52,421 bases of DNA, from contig SVSB01000017.1 of NCBI GenBank assembly GCA_015064505.1, forward strand, positions 1 to 52,421. The letters are read 5' to 3'. How positions within the stretch are numbered: the first letter of the stretch is position 1; every line of letters begins with the position of its first letter. Shown here piece after piece: positions 26,154 to 34,314 of this stretch. This DNA comes from Oscillospiraceae bacterium. Its GTDB lineage: Bacteria > Bacillota > Clostridia > Oscillospirales > CAG-272. The position numbers and the translations under genes are program-made. The notes below the pieces were generated by a model. The model saw only the letters and a program-made list of their open reading frames with translations. It was not told where the DNA came from and made no database searches.

Positions 26154-27889
26154 TTTATATCCTCCCGTTCAACGTATTTTATAAAGTCGGGAAAACCGTT
26201 TTTGTATTCTATGAGATCAAGTGCATAAGCGGAATACAGCGCCGCTCCCGTCGCCGCCTCCTCTTTCACGGAGCATACCGATACGGTCATACAGAATCTG
26301 TCCTCAAGCACCTTTCGCAAAACACTGTTTTTTCTGATCGCGCCGCCGGATGCTACGATATGGCTCTTTTCTATACCCAAAGCACCGTATAATCCATAAA
26401 GCTCGTCACACATACCGCTTATAACACCAAGTATGAGCGCAGACGGAGTAAAGCTGTTAAGTTCTATATTTTCTATGGCTCCTCTGCACAGAGAATCACT
26501 CCGCTTACCGCAAAAGGCCGTATTTACGGAAAGCGGCTGTTCCCCGCTTTCGTATGCTTTTTTTGCCAGGGCGTTCAACGTTGAATACTGCGAAATATCG
26601 CCCATACCCGCGGCCTCTGCATAGCTTCTGAAAAAGCTTTCCATCAATGCGTATGCCGAACCGCCGCAAAGCGCCGCTCCGCACACGAGCTTTTCCCCGT
26701 TAATGAGAGGACGGCATTCTATATCATCGCCTAAGCTTCCCGAATCTCCGACAGCTAACACCTGCGAGCCGGTTCCGATATTTATCAAAAGACTTTCCCG
26801 ATTGTTTTTTACAGAACCCAAAACGCTTGCCTGAGTATCTCCGATGGCAACGAAAACCGGTATACCGTTCCAGCTTCCGACTGTTTCGTTGCGGGCCGTG
26901 ACTGAAGGCAAAAACGCTTTATCGACTCCGAGAAGCGCCAGCTTGTCAAGCTTAAAACATCCTTTATCAGCGTCAAAAAAGCCAAAGCTTGCCGCAACAG
27001 ACGTATGGATCGGGGGCTTTTTCACATTGCACAGGCGCATTGCGAAATGATCCATAATACTGCAAAAGCCGACTGCGTTTTCCGGTACAAGCCCGTTAAG
27101 CATATTATAATAGTGCGTTGCAATTCCGTATCCGGTTGAAATGCTCTCGCCCGTAAGCTTTTTTATCAGCGCGCAGGTGTTCAGCCCGTCCCCGAGCGGT
27201 ATGTCGGCGCGCTTATCCTGCCAATTTATCAGGTCGGATACCGCCTCACCGTCACCGTTTAAATACACAATACCGTGCATCTGCCCCGTAACGCCGATAC
27301 TAACGATATTACTGTAGCTTCTGAATATAAGAGCGATAAGCCCTTCGGTCTTCTTCATTATAGCGGAAACGCTCTGCTCGGAGAATGACGAGCTTTGTGT
27401 GTAAGAATTATGCGGGATAGTGAATACCTCCAGCTGCTTCTTGCTTTCAATGTCGACCACCGCAGCACTTATTGTCGTAGTTCCGATATCCATACCGACG
27501 GCAAGGGCGCCGTGCTCGCGCACGCCCGTATCACAGTTTTCGGTAAACGGCTCATCGGCTACGGTATCCCCGTTTGCGATATGCTCAGCAAGCTTACCGC
27601 AAAATGTATATTGCTCAGAGCTTAATCCGCTTTCGGTCTCTATTTCCTTTTTGCGTTTTTCGACCAGATCATCAATGGAAAGCATTCCCGTAAAAAGCAG
27701 CTTTATATCGGTAAGGGAAACGCCTGCGGTTCTTAACAGCTTTATCTGCTTGAGAATCCCGATATCGTTATACGAATAATCCCTGTATCCGTTTTCACTA
27801 CGGCTTACGGTTATAAGCCCTCGGTCTTCATATAGGCGGATAGCCTTTTTGGTAAGACCCGTGAGCTTTTCCACCTCGTTTATCTTCAT
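26150..27889 (-). CDS. MerR-type DNA-binding domain fused to FGGY carbohydrate kinase
   Basis: A 579-residue fusion. Residues 1-70 are a MerR winged helix (KINEVEKLTGLTKKAIRLYE, GLITVSRSENGYRDY). A ~50-residue linker, helical at first, follows. Residues about 127-560 form a complete FGGY sugar kinase: DIGTTT phosphate loop (134-139), GVTGQMHGIVYL substrate loop (201-212), catalytic base Asp351 in AIGDTQAS, and GTGSQ and ASGGAIRKN nucleotide loops. The closest recognisable kinase type is sedoheptulokinase/xylulokinase. All kinase motifs are intact, so it may both phosphorylate a ketose and report on it. I use ATG 27889 because the longer frame begins inside the promoter (27,911-27,941). It heads the fructan locus; ATGA couples it to the GH32-like gene. 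Confidence 0.88.
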   Translation of the reverse strand: MKINEVEKLTGLTKKAIRLYEDRGLITVSRSENGYRDYSYNDIGILKQIKLLRTAGVSLTDIKLLFTGMLSIDDLVEKRKKEIETESGLSSEQYTFCGKLAEHIANGDTVADEPFTENCDTGVREHGALAVGMDIGTTTISAAVVDIESKKQLEVFTIPHNSYTQSSSFSEQSVSAIMKKTEGLIALIFRSYSNIVSIGVTGQMHGIVYLNGDGEAVSDLINWQDKRADIPLGDGLNTCALIKKLTGESISTGYGIATHYYNMLNGLVPENAVGFCSIMDHFAMRLCNVKKPPIHTSVAASFGFFDADKGCFKLDKLALLGVDKAFLPSVTARNETVGSWNGIPVFVAIGDTQASVLGSVKNNRESLLINIGTGSQVLAVGDSGSLGDDIECRPLINGEKLVCGAALCGGSAYALMESFFRSYAEAAGMGDISQYSTLNALAKKAYESGEQPLSVNTAFCGKRSDSLCRGAIENIELNSFTPSALILGVISGMCDELYGLYGALGIEKSHIVASGGAIRKNSVLRKVLEDRFCMTVSVCSVKEEAATGAALYSAYALDLIEYKNGFPDFIKYVEREDIK

Positions 27890-27910
27890 TCTCTCGATCA
27901 CCTCGTAACC

Positions 27911-27941
27911 GTTATAAAGCATGCCCCAAGGGGAATGTCAA
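27911..27941 (-). promoter_or_regulatory. MerR-type promoter with 19-bp spacer and operator dyad
   Basis: TTGACA (27,936-27,941) and TATAAC (27,911-27,916) are separated by 19 bases on the minus strand, the overlong spacer that MerR-family activators work on. The spacer is overlaid by an imperfect dyad, CATTCCCC-TT-GGGGCATG (27,920-27,937), one mismatch per arm. Transcription would begin near 27,904, just before GAGG and ATG 27889 of the MerR-kinase gene, implying autoregulation. Confidence 0.8.
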
Positions 27942-28044
27942 TACCTTTCGGCAAAAATTTTTCGCACCGCAGATAAATCAACCGAAAAAAGCAAAGAAAG
28001 TACGCCGATCCCGCATTTTCGGCAGGTCGGCATACTCAAAGCTA

Positions 28045-28530
28045 CTATCCCCTTATCTCGTTTATCAGCGCCGCAAGCTCGGCGTCTCCGAGATATGCAA
28101 GATTCATATTTTTAACTCTTTCCTCATAAGTAAGCTCTTTGCCGAACCACGGGGGGACGGCAAACGCCGCCGCATCCTCCTTGCTTGCAAATTCCACTTC
28201 AACGGCAAAAAGCCCCTCAAGCTCGCCGTGATATTCGTCAAGCTCCGCAATGAGTCCGTTTTCAAGAGGCAGCTCCGTTCTGGTCTTTTTTATAACACGC
28301 GGAGAGGTAACGAAGGAGCAAAGCTCCTTATACTCCTCCTCCGATATGCTTATCTCCGTTTCCGCGCGGGAAAGATCTCCCTTGCCCTTGAAGGTTATAA
28401 AAAACTTATCACCCTTTCTGCGGATGCGTATCTCCGGATCTCGGCTTATATATCCCTGCTCTATCTCCCGCTTAACAAGTCCTTCCGTGCAGGGCAAGGA
28501 AGCCACCAAAAACTTTCTTTCTATTTCCAT
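28045..28530 (-). CDS. CYTH-domain protein (putative inorganic triphosphatase)
   Basis: A 161-residue CYTH protein, the tunnel-fold family of triphosphate-binding phosphohydrolases and class IV adenylate cyclases. The signature EIERKF (Glu2, Glu4, Lys6) starts the protein, and later charged strands (EIRIRRKGDKFFITFKGKG, AETEISI, LIAELDEYHG, FAVEVEF) supply alternating Glu/Arg/Lys residues lining the tunnel. Bacterial members of this size mostly hydrolyse tripolyphosphate or thiamine triphosphate. A TTGACA-17-TATAAT promoter lies about 85 bases upstream, so it is transcribed on its own, divergently from the methionine cluster. A weak AAGGAA precedes ATG 28530. Confidence 0.88.
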   Translation of the reverse strand: MEIERKFLVASLPCTEGLVKREIEQGYISRDPEIRIRRKGDKFFITFKGKGDLSRAETEISISEEEYKELCSFVTSPRVIKKTRTELPLENGLIAELDEYHGELEGLFAVEVEFASKEDAAAFAVPPWFGKELTYEERVKNMNLAYLGDAELAALINEIRG

Positions 28531-28615
28531 TTTGCAAGTTCCTTATCCAAAAATCCCCTGATTGGTGAAAGGCTGATACCCGTTCGAACAAGGGGGCATT
28601 TATTATTTTCATACA

Positions 28616-28644
28616 ATTATATCACGCGCGCACGGAGTTGTCAA
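28616..28644 (-). promoter_or_regulatory. Consensus promoter of the CYTH gene
   Basis: TTGACA (28,639-28,644) and TATAAT (28,616-28,621), with a 17-base spacer: a full consensus match on the minus strand. It implies an ~80-base leader. Confidence 0.8.
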
Positions 28645-28718
28645 CGGAGGCTCTGTTAAGACGTTTGCGAAAATACTCGATTTTTGCAATTTTATTTAAA
28701 ACAAAATTGCATAAGTAC

Positions 28719-28747
28719 TTGACAATACGGCACGCGGGTAGTATAAT
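28719..28747 (+). promoter_or_regulatory. Consensus promoter of the small membrane protein/met operon
   Basis: TTGACA (28,719-28,724) and TATAAT (28,742-28,747), with a 17-base spacer: a full consensus match on the plus strand. No other promoter is evident before metA or ilvE, so this may serve the whole cluster. Confidence 0.82.
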
Positions 28748-28777
28748 ACAAAGGAATTTTATTGTGGAGGAGAAGTT

Positions 28778-29014
28778 ATGTATTTCGGTAAAGCTTCAAA
28801 CCGTAATACCAAAGATGCAAACGGCTTTGCACCTTCTTCTTTCTCTGCGCTGATATACGACTTTGCAGACATTGCCGGCGCAATGTCTGTTTTGTTTATG
28901 TGCATTATTATTGCGATAATTATGCTTTGCCCTCCCGTTGCGATAATTCCCCTTTCCATAATTATTCCCGCCATTATAATGCGCAAGAGATGCGCACTGC
29001 CAAGCAAAAAGTAA
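28778..29014 (+). CDS. Small membrane protein upstream of metY (78 aa)
   Basis: I do not recognise this protein. It has about 30 polar residues, then two closely spaced hydrophobic segments (MSVLFMCIIIAIIMLC and VAIIPLSIIIPAIIM) and a basic tail (RKRCALPSKK), giving a hairpin-like two-helix membrane protein. Existence is supported by a full-consensus promoter 31 bases upstream and a strong GGAGGAGAAGTT ribosome site. A hairpin follows between its stop and metY. It could be a small transporter-associated or stress protein; because of position it might also regulate readthrough into metY. Confidence 0.7.
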   Translation: MYFGKASNRNTKDANGFAPSSFSALIYDFADIAGAMSVLFMCIIIAIIMLCPPVAIIPLSIIIPAIIMRKRCALPSKK

Positions 29015-29042
29015 CTTATTACCGATTGGAATCTGTAAGTTG

Positions 29043-29066
29043 ACGGTTTTGCTGTGGCAAGACCGT
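29043..29066 (+). terminator. Hairpin in front of metY (weak terminator or attenuator)
   Basis: ACGGTTTTGC pairs with GCAAGACCGT (10 bp, one G-U) around a 4-base loop, followed by TTTAGTTTT. It lies between the small membrane gene and the metY ribosome site (AGGAGG at 29,078-29,083), so it would reduce readthrough into metY. I see no SAM riboswitch or T-box around it. Confidence 0.6.
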
Positions 29067-29087
29067 TTTAGTTTTATAGGAGGCCTT

Positions 29088-30368
29088 ATGGCAAACACGA
29101 AAATCGAAACGAAATGCGTGCAGGGCGGCTACGTTCCCGGCAACGGCGAGCCCCGCCAGGTACCCATAATCCAGAGCACCACCTTCAAATACGACACGAG
29201 CGAGGATATGGCAAAGCTCTTTGATCTTGAGGCAAGCGGATATTTTTACTCCCGCCTTCAGAATCCCACCAACGACTATGCCGCCGCAAAGATCTGCGAG
29301 CTTGAGGGAGGAAGCGCCGCAATGCTCACCTCCTCCGGTCAGGCCGCAAGCTTCTTCTCTATTTTCAATATCGCGTCCTGCGGAGATCACGTCGTTGCTT
29401 CCTCCTGCATATACGGAGGAACCTACAATCTTTTCGCCGTTACGCTTAAGAGAATGGGCATTGACTTTACCTTTATTTCTCCCGAATGCTCCGATGAGGA
29501 ATTCAACGCCGCATTCCGCGAGAACACCAAGGCGGTCTTTGCCGAGACCATTGCAAACCCCGCCCTTACCGTGCTTGATATAGAGCGCTTTGCAAACATG
29601 GCGCACAGCCACGGCGTTCCCCTTATTATTGACAACACCTTTGCCACCCCCGTAAACTGCAGACCAATCGAGTGGGGCGCAGATATCGTCGTTCACTCCA
29701 CCACGAAGTATATGGACGGACACGCATCGGGCGTTGGCGGCTGTATCGTCGACTCCGGAAAGTTCGACTGGACCAAATACCCCGATAAGTTCCCCGGACT
29801 CTGCACGCCCGACGCAAGCTATCACGGCATTACGTATACCGAGCGCTTCGGAATTGAGGGAGCTTACATAACCAAGGCAACGGCACAGCTTATGCGTGAC
29901 CTTGGCGCCATCCAATCTCCCCAGAACGCGTTCATTCTTAACCTGGGACTTGAAAGCCTGCACGTAAGAATGAAGCGCCATTGCGAAAATGCGCAGGCGG
30001 TTGCCGAGTTCCTTGAGGCGCACGAAAAGATCGCAAGCGTTAACTACTGCGGACTTGAAAGCAGCAAGTATCACGAGCTTGCAAAGAAGTATCTGCCGAA
30101 CGGCTCCTGCGGCGTTGTTACCTTTGAGATCAAGGGCACGAGAGCAGATGCGGAAAAGTTCATGAAGAAGCTGCGCGTTGCCATCATCGCTACTCACGTT
30201 GCGGATGCGCACACCTGCGTGCTTCACCCCGCAAGCGCTACCCACCGTCAGATGTCCGACAGCGAGCTTGCGGATTGCGGCATCTCCCCCAATACCATAC
30301 GCTTCTCCTGCGGCCTTGAAAACGCGGACGACATCATCGCAGACCTGAAGCAAGCATTGGAGGACTGA
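29088..30368 (+). CDS. metY: O-acetylhomoserine sulfhydrylase (PLP-dependent)
   Basis: Converts O-acetylhomoserine plus sulfide to homocysteine. It belongs to the Cys/Met metabolism PLP family: [16 protein letters not shown], the cofactor pocket IIDNTFATP and the PLP lysine Lys207 in [12 protein letters not shown]. The insert [16 protein letters not shown] and 426-residue length fit MetY rather than MetB/MetC. The start is ATG 29088 after AGGAGG; a longer frame opening at TTG 29040 runs through the hairpin and was rejected. MetA follows 1 base after the stop and its predicted acetyl specificity matches this enzyme's substrate, so together they form a short methionine pathway. Confidence 0.93.
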   Translation: MANTKIETKCVQGGYVPGNGEPRQVPIIQSTTFKYDTSEDMAKLFDLEASGYFYSRLQNPTNDYAAAKICELEGGSAAMLTSSGQAASFFSIFNIASCGDHVVASSCIYGGTYNLFAVTLKRMGIDFTFISPECSDEEFNAAFRENTKAVFAETIANPALTVLDIERFANMAHSHGVPLIIDNTFATPVNCRPIEWGADIVVHSTTKYMDGHASGVGGCIVDSGKFDWTKYPDKFPGLCTPDASYHGITYTERFGIEGAYITKATAQLMRDLGAIQSPQNAFILNLGLESLHVRMKRHCENAQAVAEFLEAHEKIASVNYCGLESSKYHELAKKYLPNGSCGVVTFEIKGTRADAEKFMKKLRVAIIATHVADAHTCVLHPASATHRQMSDSELADCGISPNTIRFSCGLENADDIIADLKQALED

Positions 30369-30369
30369 A

Positions 30370-31284
30370 ATGCCCATAAAGATTCCCGATGCCCTACCTG
30401 CGGTGAGGGTTCTGAATAACGAGAATATCTTCGTTATGACTGAGAAAAGAGCGATAACCCAGGACATCCGTCCTCTTAAGCTCTTGCTGCTCAACCTTAT
30501 GCCGCTGAAGATAGACACCGAGACACAGCTCTCCCGCCTTCTTGGTAATACCCCCCTGCAGATAGAGCTTGAGTTTATCTGCACAAAGACCCACAACTCC
30601 AAAAACACTCCCCAAAGCCATCTGCAGACATTCTATAAGCACTTTGACGACGTGAAGGACCGCAAATTTGACGGAATGATAATCACGGGTGCGCCCGTTG
30701 AAAAGATGGAATTTGAGGACGTTGACCACTGGAAAGAGCTTTGCGAGATCATGGAATGGTCAAAGACCAACGTCCACAGCACCTTCCACATTTGCTGGGG
30801 TGCGCAAGCAGGTCTATACTACCACTTCGGCATCAAAAAGCATCCCCTTAAGGAAAAGCTTTCGGGCGTATACAAGCATCGCGTGGTCAGAAAGACTTCC
30901 ATGCTGTTCCGAGGTGCAGACGACGAGTTCTTCGTTCCCCATTCCCGCTACACGGAGGTGAGATACGAGGACTGTGCCGCAGTTCCCGAGCTTCGCATCA
31001 TTTCGCTCTCCGACAAAGCGGGCGTGTACGCTCTTGCGACGGATAACGGACGTCAGGTATTTATTACGGGTCACCCCGAATATGATGCCGACACCCTTAA
31101 CAAGGAATACACGAGGGACGTAAACGCAGGCATCTCCCCGAACGTTCCCGAGAATTACTTCCCCGATGACGACCCCACCAAAGAACCCCTTTGCAGATGG
31201 AGAAGCCACGCAAGTCTGCTTTACTCCAACTGGCTCAATTACTACGTTTACCAAACCACACCTTATGATTTAAATGAACTGTAA
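30370..31284 (+). CDS. metA: Homoserine O-acetyltransferase (MetA type)
   Basis: Acylates homoserine as the first committed step of methionine synthesis. The MetA fold is clear: [20 protein letters not shown], nucleophile Cys142 in [17 protein letters not shown] and HPEYD near residue 237 with the catalytic His/Glu. Residue 111 is Glu ([10 protein letters not shown]); in this family Glu111 marks acetyl-CoA use and Gly111 succinyl-CoA use, so acetyl is predicted, in accord with the MetY next door. The length of 304 is normal. The ATG lies 1 base after the metY stop (translational coupling); ilvE follows 15 bases later. Confidence 0.94.
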   Translation: MPIKIPDALPAVRVLNNENIFVMTEKRAITQDIRPLKLLLLNLMPLKIDTETQLSRLLGNTPLQIELEFICTKTHNSKNTPQSHLQTFYKHFDDVKDRKFDGMIITGAPVEKMEFEDVDHWKELCEIMEWSKTNVHSTFHICWGAQAGLYYHFGIKKHPLKEKLSGVYKHRVVRKTSMLFRGADDEFFVPHSRYTEVRYEDCAAVPELRIISLSDKAGVYALATDNGRQVFITGHPEYDADTLNKEYTRDVNAGISPNVPENYFPDDDPTKEPLCRWRSHASLLYSNWLNYYVYQTTPYDLNEL

Positions 31285-31299
31285 GAAAGGATGTACGTT

Positions 31300-32358
31300 A
31301 TGAATATTTCCATTACCAAAACCACCACCCCCATTGAGAAGCCCACGAAGGATCTTGGCTTCGGCAAATACTTTACCGACCATATGTTTATTATGGACTA
31401 CGTTGCGGGAGAGGGCTGGAAGGACGCCAGAATAGTTCCCTTTGCTCCCATTTCCCTGCATCCCGCCGCAACCGTATTCCATTACGGCGCAGAGGTATTT
31501 GAGGGTCTTAAGGCTTACCGCCGCGAGGACGGCGAGATCCAGCTGTTCCGTCCCATCGAGAACGCTCGCCGCATCAATAATTCCGCAGAGAGAATACGTC
31601 TTCCCGAGATCCCCGAGGAGGATTTCATACAGGCTCTTACGGAGCTTGTTAAGCTTGATGCCGAGTGGGTACCCCACGGCGCGGGCGAATCTCTCTACCT
31701 TCGTCCCTTCCTTTTCGGCACCGATGACGCGCTCGGTCTTCACGCCATCAAGAAGGCGCGCTTCATGATCATCTGCTCCCCCAGCGGAAGCTACTACAAG
31801 GAGGGCATCAACCCCGTTAAGATCATGATCGAGAACGAGGACGTTCGTGCAGTACGTGGCGGTACCGGTTACGCAAAGTGCGGCGGAAACTACGCGGCAT
31901 CCAACCGCGCAGGCGAGAAGGCAGCCGCAAAGGGCTTTACCCAGGTTCTGTGGCTTGACGGCGTTGACCGCAAGTACATAGAGGAGGTTGGCGCTATGAA
32001 CGTTATGTTCAAGATAAACGGCGAGATCGTTACCCCCTCCCTTGAAGGCTCCATCCTTCCCGGTATCACCAGAAAGAGCTGCATTGAGCTTCTCCGCGCA
32101 AAGGGCTTTACCGTAACCGAAAGAAAGATCTCCATCGACGAGCTTTGCGAGGCTATGGAGAACGGCACACTTGAGGAAGCCTGGGGTTGCGGTACCGCTG
32201 CCGTAGTTTCCCCCATCGGTCAGCTTTACTACAACGAAAAGACCTACACCATCAACAACAACGAGATAGGCGAGGTCACCCAGCTTCTTTACGATAACCT
32301 TACCGGTATCCAGTGGGGCAGAATCGAGGACACCTTCGGATGGACCGTAAGGCTGTAA
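31300..32358 (+). CDS. ilvE: Branched-chain amino acid aminotransferase
   Basis: A PLP fold-type IV aminotransferase exchanging Leu/Ile/Val with their 2-oxoacids. The sequence includes PAATVFHYGAEVFEGLKAYR, the PLP Lys in TGYAKCGGNY, EEVGAMNVMF and GSILPGITRKS, characteristic of the long (350-residue) bacterial IlvE group. I use ATG 31300 because AGAAAGG sits 9 bases upstream; ATG 31291 is too close to it. The next gene overlaps the end by 19 bases. By position it feeds 2-oxoacids to, or takes them from, the VOR oxidoreductase just downstream. Confidence 0.94.
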   Translation: MNISITKTTTPIEKPTKDLGFGKYFTDHMFIMDYVAGEGWKDARIVPFAPISLHPAATVFHYGAEVFEGLKAYRREDGEIQLFRPIENARRINNSAERIRLPEIPEEDFIQALTELVKLDAEWVPHGAGESLYLRPFLFGTDDALGLHAIKKARFMIICSPSGSYYKEGINPVKIMIENEDVRAVRGGTGYAKCGGNYAASNRAGEKAAAKGFTQVLWLDGVDRKYIEEVGAMNVMFKINGEIVTPSLEGSILPGITRKSCIELLRAKGFTVTERKISIDELCEAMENGTLEEAWGCGTAAVVSPIGQLYYNEKTYTINNNEIGEVTQLLYDNLTGIQWGRIEDTFGWTVRL

Positions 32359-33029
32359 AGCGAGTTACCGTATTTGCCGGTCATTACGGCAGCGGGAAAA
32401 CAAATATTGCCGTCAATTACGCCCTTGAGCAAAGAAAGCTCTTTGAGCGGGTCGCCATTGCGGATCTTGATATAGTCAATCCATATTTCCGCTCCAAGGA
32501 TGCCATCGGCGTTCTTGAGGAGAACGGCATAAGACTTATATCATCTCCCTACGCAAACACAAACGTTGACACCCCCGCCCTTCCCGCAGAGGCTTATTCA
32601 CTGGTTCACGACAGGGATTGCCGCTCGGTGATCGACGTGGGAGGTGACGACAGAGGAGCTCTTGCCCTTGGCAGATACGCCCCCGCTATTCTTGAAGAAA
32701 ACGATTACGCGGCTCTGCTGGTTATAAACAAATACCGTCCTCTCACTGCAACCGCCGAGGATTGCATTGAGATAATGCGGGAGATAGAGGCAAGCTCGGG
32801 AATTCCCTTTACGGGGATAGTAAACAACTCCAATCTCGGCTCCGCTACCACTGCCGAAAACGTGCTTGACAGCGTTGAATACGCAAACGAGGTATCCCGC
32901 ATTGCGGGAATTCCCGTTGTATTCACCTGCGCAAAGCCTGAGATCTGCAGAGAGCTTGACGGCAAGATCGAAAATTTGAAACCCATAAGACTGTACGTTC
33001 GTCAGTCTTTTGATAAAAAGGAGGAATGA
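32340..33029 (+). CDS. CobQ/MinD-like P-loop ATPase of the VOR operon
   Basis: A cytoplasmic ATPase/GTPase with deviant Walker A GHYGSGKTN near residue 12, switch-like DLDIVNPYFRS and Walker B-like VIDVGGDDRGA. It belongs to the CobQ/CobB/MinD/ParA nucleotide-binding group. There is no signal peptide. The start ATG 32340 lies inside the end of ilvE and has only a weak ribosome site, pointing to coupled translation. It immediately precedes the ferredoxin subunit of VOR. Members of this group assemble metal clusters or locate complexes; a maturation role for the oxidoreductase is my inference, not known. Confidence 0.78.
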   Translation: MDRKAVKRVTVFAGHYGSGKTNIAVNYALEQRKLFERVAIADLDIVNPYFRSKDAIGVLEENGIRLISSPYANTNVDTPALPAEAYSLVHDRDCRSVIDVGGDDRGALALGRYAPAILEENDYAALLVINKYRPLTATAEDCIEIMREIEASSGIPFTGIVNNSNLGSATTAENVLDSVEYANEVSRIAGIPVVFTCAKPEICRELDGKIENLKPIRLYVRQSFDKKEE

Positions 33030-33031
33030 AG

Positions 33032-33235
33032 ATGCCAAAGGTATCATTCAACGAAAAGCTTTGTAAGGGCTGCGGTCTTTGCGTTACCGTATGTCCCAAG
33101 AAGATAGTTGCTCTTAAAAAGGAGCTTAACGAAAAGGGTTATCACCCTGCGGAAGTAACCGACAGCAGCAAGTGCATCGGCTGCGCATTCTGCGCCACCA
33201 TTTGCCCCGACTGCGTTATCACCGTTGAAAAGTAA
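33032..33235 (+). CDS. VOR ferredoxin-like (delta) subunit
   Basis: A 67-residue ferredoxin with two 4Fe-4S motifs, CKGCGLCVTVCPKK and CIGCAFCATICPDC, relaying electrons from the 2-oxoacid oxidoreductase to free ferredoxin. I prefer ATG 33032 (AAGGAGG 7 bases upstream) over ATG 33026, which lies too close to the ribosome site. It sits first of four subunits (delta, alpha, beta, gamma). In four-subunit enzymes of the KOR/VOR group this is the normal electron-exit subunit. Confidence 0.9.
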   Translation: MPKVSFNEKLCKGCGLCVTVCPKKIVALKKELNEKGYHPAEVTDSSKCIGCAFCATICPDCVITVEK

Positions 33236-33248
33236 GGAGGAAAACGTA

Positions 33249-34310
33249 ATGGCTAAAGTACTTATGAAGGGTAACGAGGCTATGGCAGAAGCCGCCATCA
33301 TGGCAGGCTGCCGTCACTACTTCGGATATCCTATAACCCCCCAGACAGAGGTTGCCGCTTATATGGCAAAGAGGATGCCCAAGATCGACGGAGGCGTTTT
33401 CCTGCAGGCGGAAAGCGAGATAGCGGCTATAAATATGGTTATCGGCGTTGCTTCCACCGGTAAGCGCGTTATGACCTCCTCCTCCAGCCCCGGAATTTCT
33501 CTGAAGAGCGAGGGTCTTTCCTACCTTGCGGGCTGTGATCTTCCCGCCCTCGTTGTAAACGTACAGCGCGGCGGACCCGGACTTGGCGGTATTCAGCCCT
33601 CCCAGTCCGATTACTTCCAGGCAACCAGAGGCGGCGGACACGGCGATTACCACATGCTCGTGCTTGCTCCCTCCTCCATTCAGGAGATGGTGGACCTTAC
33701 CGTAAAGGGCTTTGACCTTGCGGATAAGTACAGAATGACCGCAATGATCCTTGCGGACGGCACTATGGGTCAGATGATGGAGCCCGTTTCCCTTGACGTG
33801 GGCGAGGTAAAGACCTACGAGAAGCCTTGGGCACTTACGGGTACCAAGTGCGAAAGAAAGCCCAATATCGTAAACTCTCTGTTCCTTAAGCCGGACGAGC
33901 TTGAGGTATTCAATAACGCGAGATACGCAAAGTACGCGGAGATCTGCAAGACCGAGGCTATGCACGAGGAATACCGTATGGAGGATGCTGAGATCTGCAT
34001 CGTTGCCTTCGGTATTGCCGCAAGAGTTGCACAGAACGCCATCGACGAGGCAAGAGCACGCGGCATCAAGGTCGGTATGATCCGCCCCATTACCGTATGG
34101 CCCTTCCCCAAGGAAGCACTCAACAAGGCGGCAGACAAGGTTAAGGCTTTCATTTCCGTTGAGCTTAACATGGGTCAGATGATCGAGGACGTTGAGCTTG
34201 CCATCCGTTGCAGAAAGCCCGTACTGTTCTGCGGACGCAGCGGCGGTATGATCCCCACTACCGAGGACATTGCAGTTAAGATCGCGGAAGCCGCACAGAT
34301 CGGAGGTTAA
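33249..34310 (+). CDS. vorB: 2-oxoacid:ferredoxin oxidoreductase alpha subunit (VorB-like)
   Basis: The pyrimidine-domain subunit of a 2-oxoacid:ferredoxin oxidoreductase: MKGNEAMAEAAIMAGCRHYFGYPITP near the N-terminus, EAMINMVIG-type Glu (SEIAAINMVIG), RGGPGLGGIQPSQSDY and the transketolase-C region with PITVWPFPKEAL. The reaction converts a 2-oxoacid plus CoA to acyl-CoA, CO2 and reduced ferredoxin, reversibly. Naming as VorB (branched-chain 2-oxoacids) is based on overall resemblance and on ilvE being upstream; 2-oxoglutarate-type activity cannot be excluded. AAGGAGG lies 8 bases before ATG 33249, 353 residues. Confidence 0.88.
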   Translation: MAKVLMKGNEAMAEAAIMAGCRHYFGYPITPQTEVAAYMAKRMPKIDGGVFLQAESEIAAINMVIGVASTGKRVMTSSSSPGISLKSEGLSYLAGCDLPALVVNVQRGGPGLGGIQPSQSDYFQATRGGGHGDYHMLVLAPSSIQEMVDLTVKGFDLADKYRMTAMILADGTMGQMMEPVSLDVGEVKTYEKPWALTGTKCERKPNIVNSLFLKPDELEVFNNARYAKYAEICKTEAMHEEYRMEDAEICIVAFGIAARVAQNAIDEARARGIKVGMIRPITVWPFPKEALNKAADKVKAFISVELNMGQMIEDVELAIRCRKPVLFCGRSGGMIPTTEDIAVKIAEAAQIGG

Positions 34311-34314
34311 GATA

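Noticed and set aside
29015..29087. SAM riboswitch or T-box before metY
   Set aside because: None of the conserved S-box or T-box sequence blocks is present in the 73 bases; only one hairpin.
29019..30608. 529-codon minus-strand frame opposite metY/metA
   Set aside because: Mirror frame of a clearly coding plus strand with PLP motifs and ribosome sites; no recognisable domain.
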